Assembly: GCA_015655565.1 (NCBI GenBank)
Contig: JAATEU010000616.1
Coordinates: 1 to 7,500, forward strand
Length of the DNA: 7,500 nt
Direction of reading: 5' to 3'
Source of the DNA: Clostridiales bacterium
GTDB taxonomy: Bacteria; Bacillota; Clostridia; Lachnospirales; Lachnospiraceae
The notes under the pieces are model-generated. The model made no database searches. It was not told the DNA's origin and was given only the letters and a program-made list of their open reading frames with translations. This document shows positions 4,586 to 7,500 of this stretch, piece after piece; the stretch's first letter is position 1; the number at the start of each line of letters is the position of its first letter. Made by a program: the position numbers and the translations under genes.

Positions 4586-5614
4586 CTATTTTAAATATTC
4601 ATCTACATTTTCTTGGGTAATAAGCACAAAATCAATCATTGTTTCTTTTGGTACTTCCTCACCCTTAAGAATCTTAATCGCAACATCAATACCGGTTGTT
4701 ACCTGGCCTGCACCATCTTGGTATATCGTGGCAAGTAATTCTCCGTTTTTAACCATTGTCATCGGACCTGCATTGCCATCGACACCAATACTTATAATAT
4801 CATTTCTTCCTGCCGCATTCATTGCCGTTTGAACTGCCGATGACATATCATCATTATCACAAATAATGGCATTAAGACCATCACCATATTTTGTTAACCA
4901 GTCTTCTGCAAATTTCACGGCCTTTTCCGCCTGCCATTCAGCGGTTTGCTCTGCACCATCAAGTAATGTCCAGTTATCAGCTGCATCTAATATATTGTGG
5001 ATACCCTCACCACGTTGAATCTGAGCTGAATTACCAATAATACCCTGAATATGACCATAACCTCCGCCTTCCGGGATTTGTTCCATGATAAATTCGGCCA
5101 TCATCTCTCCTGCTTGAACGTCATCCGATCCAATATAAGCCGCTGCCAACTCGTCTGTATTATCTGTTTTTGAGTTAACCACGACAACCGGAATATTTTC
5201 TTCTGCCGCCCTTTCAAGAATCGGTGCGCTTCCTGCTGATTCCGCCGGTAGTAAAATAATAAGGTCAACACCCATGTTCACTGCATCTTCAAATAAGTTA
5301 GTCTGTGTAACCGGGTCTGTCAAGCCGTCATACAGATTCCAATCGGAAATCGTACCATCTGCTACTAAACCATCTAGTTTTTCTGTAGCAGCATTGTTGA
5401 TTGTTGCATGGAAAGCATCTACCGTGTTTTTAGCAATGTAGCCGATGACAAAATCATCATCATCCTCTGCAGCATCCCCGGTACCTGTTGATAAGTCATC
5501 TGTATCTAATCCTGAATCTTCCGGATCTTTTGTAGTTGATCCGCATGCTGATAAACTAAATATCATACATAAAACCATCGTAACTACCAATACCATTTTA
5601 GTTCTTTTTTTAAT
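4586..5614 (-). CDS. Sugar ABC transporter substrate-binding lipoprotein (RbsB-like), probable ATT start
   Basis: This 342-aa protein from the proposed start is an extracellular sugar receptor of the Peripla_BP_4 (ribose/galactose) family. It has a lipoprotein signal peptide with lipobox LSAC (Cys24), then an acidic linker (about 30-52). The two-lobed binding domain starts at FVIGYIAKNTVDAFHATINNAA. Family marks include GVDLIILLPAES, IPVVVVNSKT, AAYIGSDDVQAGEMMAEFI, AIICDNDDMSSAVQTAM and IISIGVDGNAGPMTMVKNG. The first ATG (5596) is 26 bases from the AAGGAGG site and removes the basic n-region. The in-frame ATT at 5614-5612 is eight bases from that site and restores (M)KKRTKMVLVV. It is the last gene of the operon, after the permease. 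The sugar is not predictable from sequence alone. Confidence 0.92.
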   Translation of the reverse strand: MKKRTKMVLVVTMVLCMIFSLSACGSTTKDPEDSGLDTDDLSTGTGDAAEDDDDFVIGYIAKNTVDAFHATINNAATEKLDGLVADGTISDWNLYDGLTDPVTQTNLFEDAVNMGVDLIILLPAESAGSAPILERAAEENIPVVVVNSKTDNTDELAAAYIGSDDVQAGEMMAEFIMEQIPEGGGYGHIQGIIGNSAQIQRGEGIHNILDAADNWTLLDGAEQTAEWQAEKAVKFAEDWLTKYGDGLNAIICDNDDMSSAVQTAMNAAGRNDIISIGVDGNAGPMTMVKNGELLATIYQDGAGQVTTGIDVAIKILKGEEVPKETMIDFVLITQENVDEYLK

Positions 5615-5622
5615 CCCTAGTT

Positions 5623-5629
5623 CCTCCTT
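5623..5629 (-). promoter_or_regulatory. Ribosome binding site pointing to an ATT start
   Basis: The minus strand has AAGGAGG (5629-5623), then eight bases, then ATT AAA AAA AGA ACT AAA ATG. The spacing suits ATT at 5614 and is far too long for ATG at 5596. No ATG, GTG or TTG lies in frame between them. Confidence 0.6.
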
Positions 5630-5666
5630 GATAATATATCTTAATCTACCCTATTGTAGAATAAGC

Positions 5667-6653
5667 TCATGAATATTCCCTCTTGTTCATAAACATATCA
5701 ATCATAACTGCACCGATGATTAATAGACCTTTTGTAATTGTCTGCCAGTATGAGTTGATACCTACCAGATTCATGCCGTTGTATATCAGCCCGATAATGA
5801 TGATACCTACTACAGTGCCGGGTATTGTTGCAACCCCTCCGGCAAAAGATGTGCCGCCGATGACACAGGCTGCTATTGCATCTGTTTCATATCCGGTTCC
5901 AATATTGGGTTGTGCCGCACTGATACGGCTTGTCATAATAATTCCAGCTACACCTGCACAGAACCCGGAAATCATGAAAGACCCGGTTCTTGTCCAGAAT
6001 ACATTGACACCGGAAGCAGTAGCGGCATTTATATTTCCACCGACTGCGTAGATATATCTGCCGAATTTTGTACAATGGAGAATAATATACGCTATAATTG
6101 CTATAATGATTAAGAATATGACTGGATATGGAATAATTCCAAATAACCTGCCTGACCCAATTTGTTTAAATTCCGCATTCGCAAGGGATTGCGAATAACC
6201 ACCGGATATAATATAAGCAATGCCTCGAATTACTAATTGAGTTGCCAATGTAACAACGAAGGGAAACATGTTGAATTTTGCAATCAATACACCATTGACA
6301 AATCCAAAGAAGGTAGTAGTAATTACTGCGATAGTACAAGCAAGGAGTATATTCCCCGTCGCATTCAATACAACACCAATAATAACACTTGTCAGGGCAA
6401 GCATAGACCCAATTGATAAATCAATTCCGCCTGCCGTAATAACAAACACCATTCCCAAAGCAAGTATACCGTTCAACGACACTTGCAACAGAATACTAAT
6501 TACATTGCCACTGGTACGAAAAGTAGGTGAAAGCAGCGATAAGATCATAATCATCGCTAACATTACAAAAGAAATCCCATACCTTTTGCAAAAAATTTTT
6601 AATTCTGTTTGATCCATGCCAAGGATCTTTTTTTCTTCGACCTTTGCACCCAT
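5667..6653 (-). CDS. Sugar ABC transporter permease (RbsC-like, BPD_transp_2)
   Basis: This 328-aa inner-membrane protein forms the translocation channel of a CUT2-class importer, normally as a homodimer. Hydrophobic segments run through most of the sequence, from about residue 25 (ISFVMLAMIMILSLL) to the last at LLIIGAVMIDMF. Family marks include GGIDLSIGSMLALTSV, the NGVLIAKFNMFPFVVTLAT block, FGRYIYAVGGNINAATASGVNV (the cytoplasmic loop contacting the ATPase) and ACVIGGTSFAGGVATIPGTVVG. The ATG at 6653 has GAGGAGG eight bases upstream, so it is preferred to the more distant ATG at 6680. That RBS overlaps the stop of the ATPase gene, which indicates translational coupling. Length and motifs are complete for the family. 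Confidence 0.95.
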   Translation of the reverse strand: MGAKVEEKKILGMDQTELKIFCKRYGISFVMLAMIMILSLLSPTFRTSGNVISILLQVSLNGILALGMVFVITAGGIDLSIGSMLALTSVIIGVVLNATGNILLACTIAVITTTFFGFVNGVLIAKFNMFPFVVTLATQLVIRGIAYIISGGYSQSLANAEFKQIGSGRLFGIIPYPVIFLIIIAIIAYIILHCTKFGRYIYAVGGNINAATASGVNVFWTRTGSFMISGFCAGVAGIIMTSRISAAQPNIGTGYETDAIAACVIGGTSFAGGVATIPGTVVGIIIIGLIYNGMNLVGINSYWQTITKGLLIIGAVMIDMFMNKREYS

Positions 6654-6666
6654 TTGAATATCCTCC

Positions 6667-7500
6667 TCAATTCTGACCAAATTCTTTTGCTAAAATTGTT
6701 TTTTGTGTAGCGTCACCCCTTAATATTTCTTCACGCAAAATCCCACCGTTGATTTTTCCTTCATGAAAGATCAAAATACGGTCACTCATACCCATAACTT
6801 CCGGTAATTCTGAGGAAATCATAATGATTGCCATACCTTTTGCGGCAAATTGGCACATCAGCATATGTATTTCGGATTTTGCACCTACATCAACGCCTCT
6901 GGTAGGTTCATCTAAAATTAGGACTTTGGGATTTGCCATAATCCATTTTGCCAGTACAACCTTTTGCTGGTTCCCTCCGCTAAGAGAATATGCATCCGAC
7001 TCCAAACTTGCCGTCTTGACCGTAAGTGTTCTTGCAACTTCTTCAGTCTCTTGCTTTTCTCTGATTTGGTTAATTAATAATCCTTTTTGTTTCTTCCGCA
7101 AATTGGGCAGGGATATGTTTTCCCTCAAAGAACGATACAAGCAAAGCCCATATTCCTTTCTGTCCTCATTGACCATACAAATACCTTTTTTAATAGCTTC
7201 TTTTGGATTCTTAATTACTATTTCCTTCCCTTCCAAGTACAAGGAACCGTTTGTTTTCTTATCTAATCCAAAAACAGCCCTCATGGTTTCACTTCGGCCG
7301 GATCCAACTAGTCCGGATATACCCATTATCTCTCCTGAACGAACTTCAAAGTTAATGTCCGTAAACCCTTGCCCAGAAAAATTTTCTACTTTGAGTACAG
7401 TTTCTCCGATTTCACAGTCCACCTTTGGAAATACATTTTTTACGGTACGTCCAACCATTTTCGAGATTAATTCATCCGTTGTAACCTCGTTGATGGAACA
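6667..7500 (-). CDS. Sugar ABC transporter ATPase (RbsA/MglA-like), C-terminal half
   Basis: The gene enters from the right edge; the last 277 residues are seen. The family is about 500 aa with two fused nucleotide-binding domains, and this part is the end of domain 1 plus all of domain 2. It opens with NEVTTDELISKMVGRT, the typical inter-domain motif. Counting from the Met at 7458, the degenerate Walker A GLVGSGRSE is at 49-57, NEDRKEYGL at 97-105, signature LSGGNQQK at 159-166 and Walker B VLILDEPTRGVD at 179-190. A switch-region SSELPE follows. The Walker A lacks the usual GK(S/T), as is normal for the second domain of this family. The protein powers uptake from the cytoplasmic face. An internal ATG at 7458 is not the true start. 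Confidence 0.95.
   Translation of the reverse strand, partial: CSINEVTTDELISKMVGRTVKNVFPKVDCEIGETVLKVENFSGQGFTDINFEVRSGEIMGISGLVGSGRSETMRAVFGLDKKTNGSLYLEGKEIVIKNPKEAIKKGICMVNEDRKEYGLCLYRSLRENISLPNLRKKQKGLLINQIREKQETEEVARTLTVKTASLESDAYSLSGGNQQKVVLAKWIMANPKVLILDEPTRGVDVGAKSEIHMLMCQFAAKGMAIIMISSELPEVMGMSDRILIFHEGKINGGILREEILRGDATQKTILAKEFGQN

Noticed and set aside
5445..6612. Several plus-strand open frames over the transporter genes
   Set aside because: They are shadows of the permease and binding-protein genes and lack ribosome sites or recognisable domains.

Overview
The window looks like chromosome from a low-GC, Gram-positive anaerobe, most plausibly a Clostridia/Lachnospiraceae-type Firmicute. 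The basis is AT-rich intergenic DNA, strong AGGAGG-type ribosome binding sites, sigma-A-like promoters, a lipoprotein substrate-binding protein and a Firmicute holin-like type I toxin. The taxon is an inference from style; no marker gene is present.

Layout. (1) 1-866, minus: 5' part of a membrane-anchored putative glycoside hydrolase of the DUF4015 (PF13200) type. Its promoter lies near 1146-1174, leaving a leader of about 270 nt that holds interlocking inverted repeats (964-1124). (2) 1346-1702, plus: a small XRE-family regulator with a good promoter, followed by a perfect 32-bp palindrome. (3) 1868-2374, minus: a SEC-C zinc-motif protein with its own terminator. (4) 2384-3760: an accessory-looking stretch. 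It contains nested inverted repeats, a candidate plus-strand small RNA with a C6 loop and a rho-independent terminator, a recombinase-core-like inverted repeat, paired TTATACGCAAC repeats, and a frameshifted DUF2971-like gene. (5) 3897-4281: a compact type I toxin-antitoxin locus. A 35-aa membrane toxin faces a convergent antisense RNA; the two share a bidirectional terminator and start with the same 12-nt sequence. (6) 4250-4585: non-coding, with two hairpins at the end of the sugar operon. (7) 4586-7500, minus: the end of a ribose/galactose-type (CUT2) ABC transporter operon, in the order ATPase, permease, lipoprotein binding protein.

How parts work together. The three transporter genes form one operon: the ATPase stop and the permease RBS overlap, and the binding protein follows about 50 nt after the permease. 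The ATPase energises uptake, the permease forms the channel, and the lipoprotein captures the sugar outside the membrane. The binding protein appears to start at a rare ATT codon. The toxin-antitoxin locus is self-contained.

The most unusual material is RNA-level: the mirror-image TA locus with its decoy Shine-Dalgarno and matching 3' anti-SD loop, the candidate C-loop sRNA whose loop is complementary to the G6 ribosome binding site of the neighbouring DUF2971-like gene, and the pseudoknot-like leader of the DUF4015 gene. No rRNA, tRNA, CRISPR array or transposase gene was seen.
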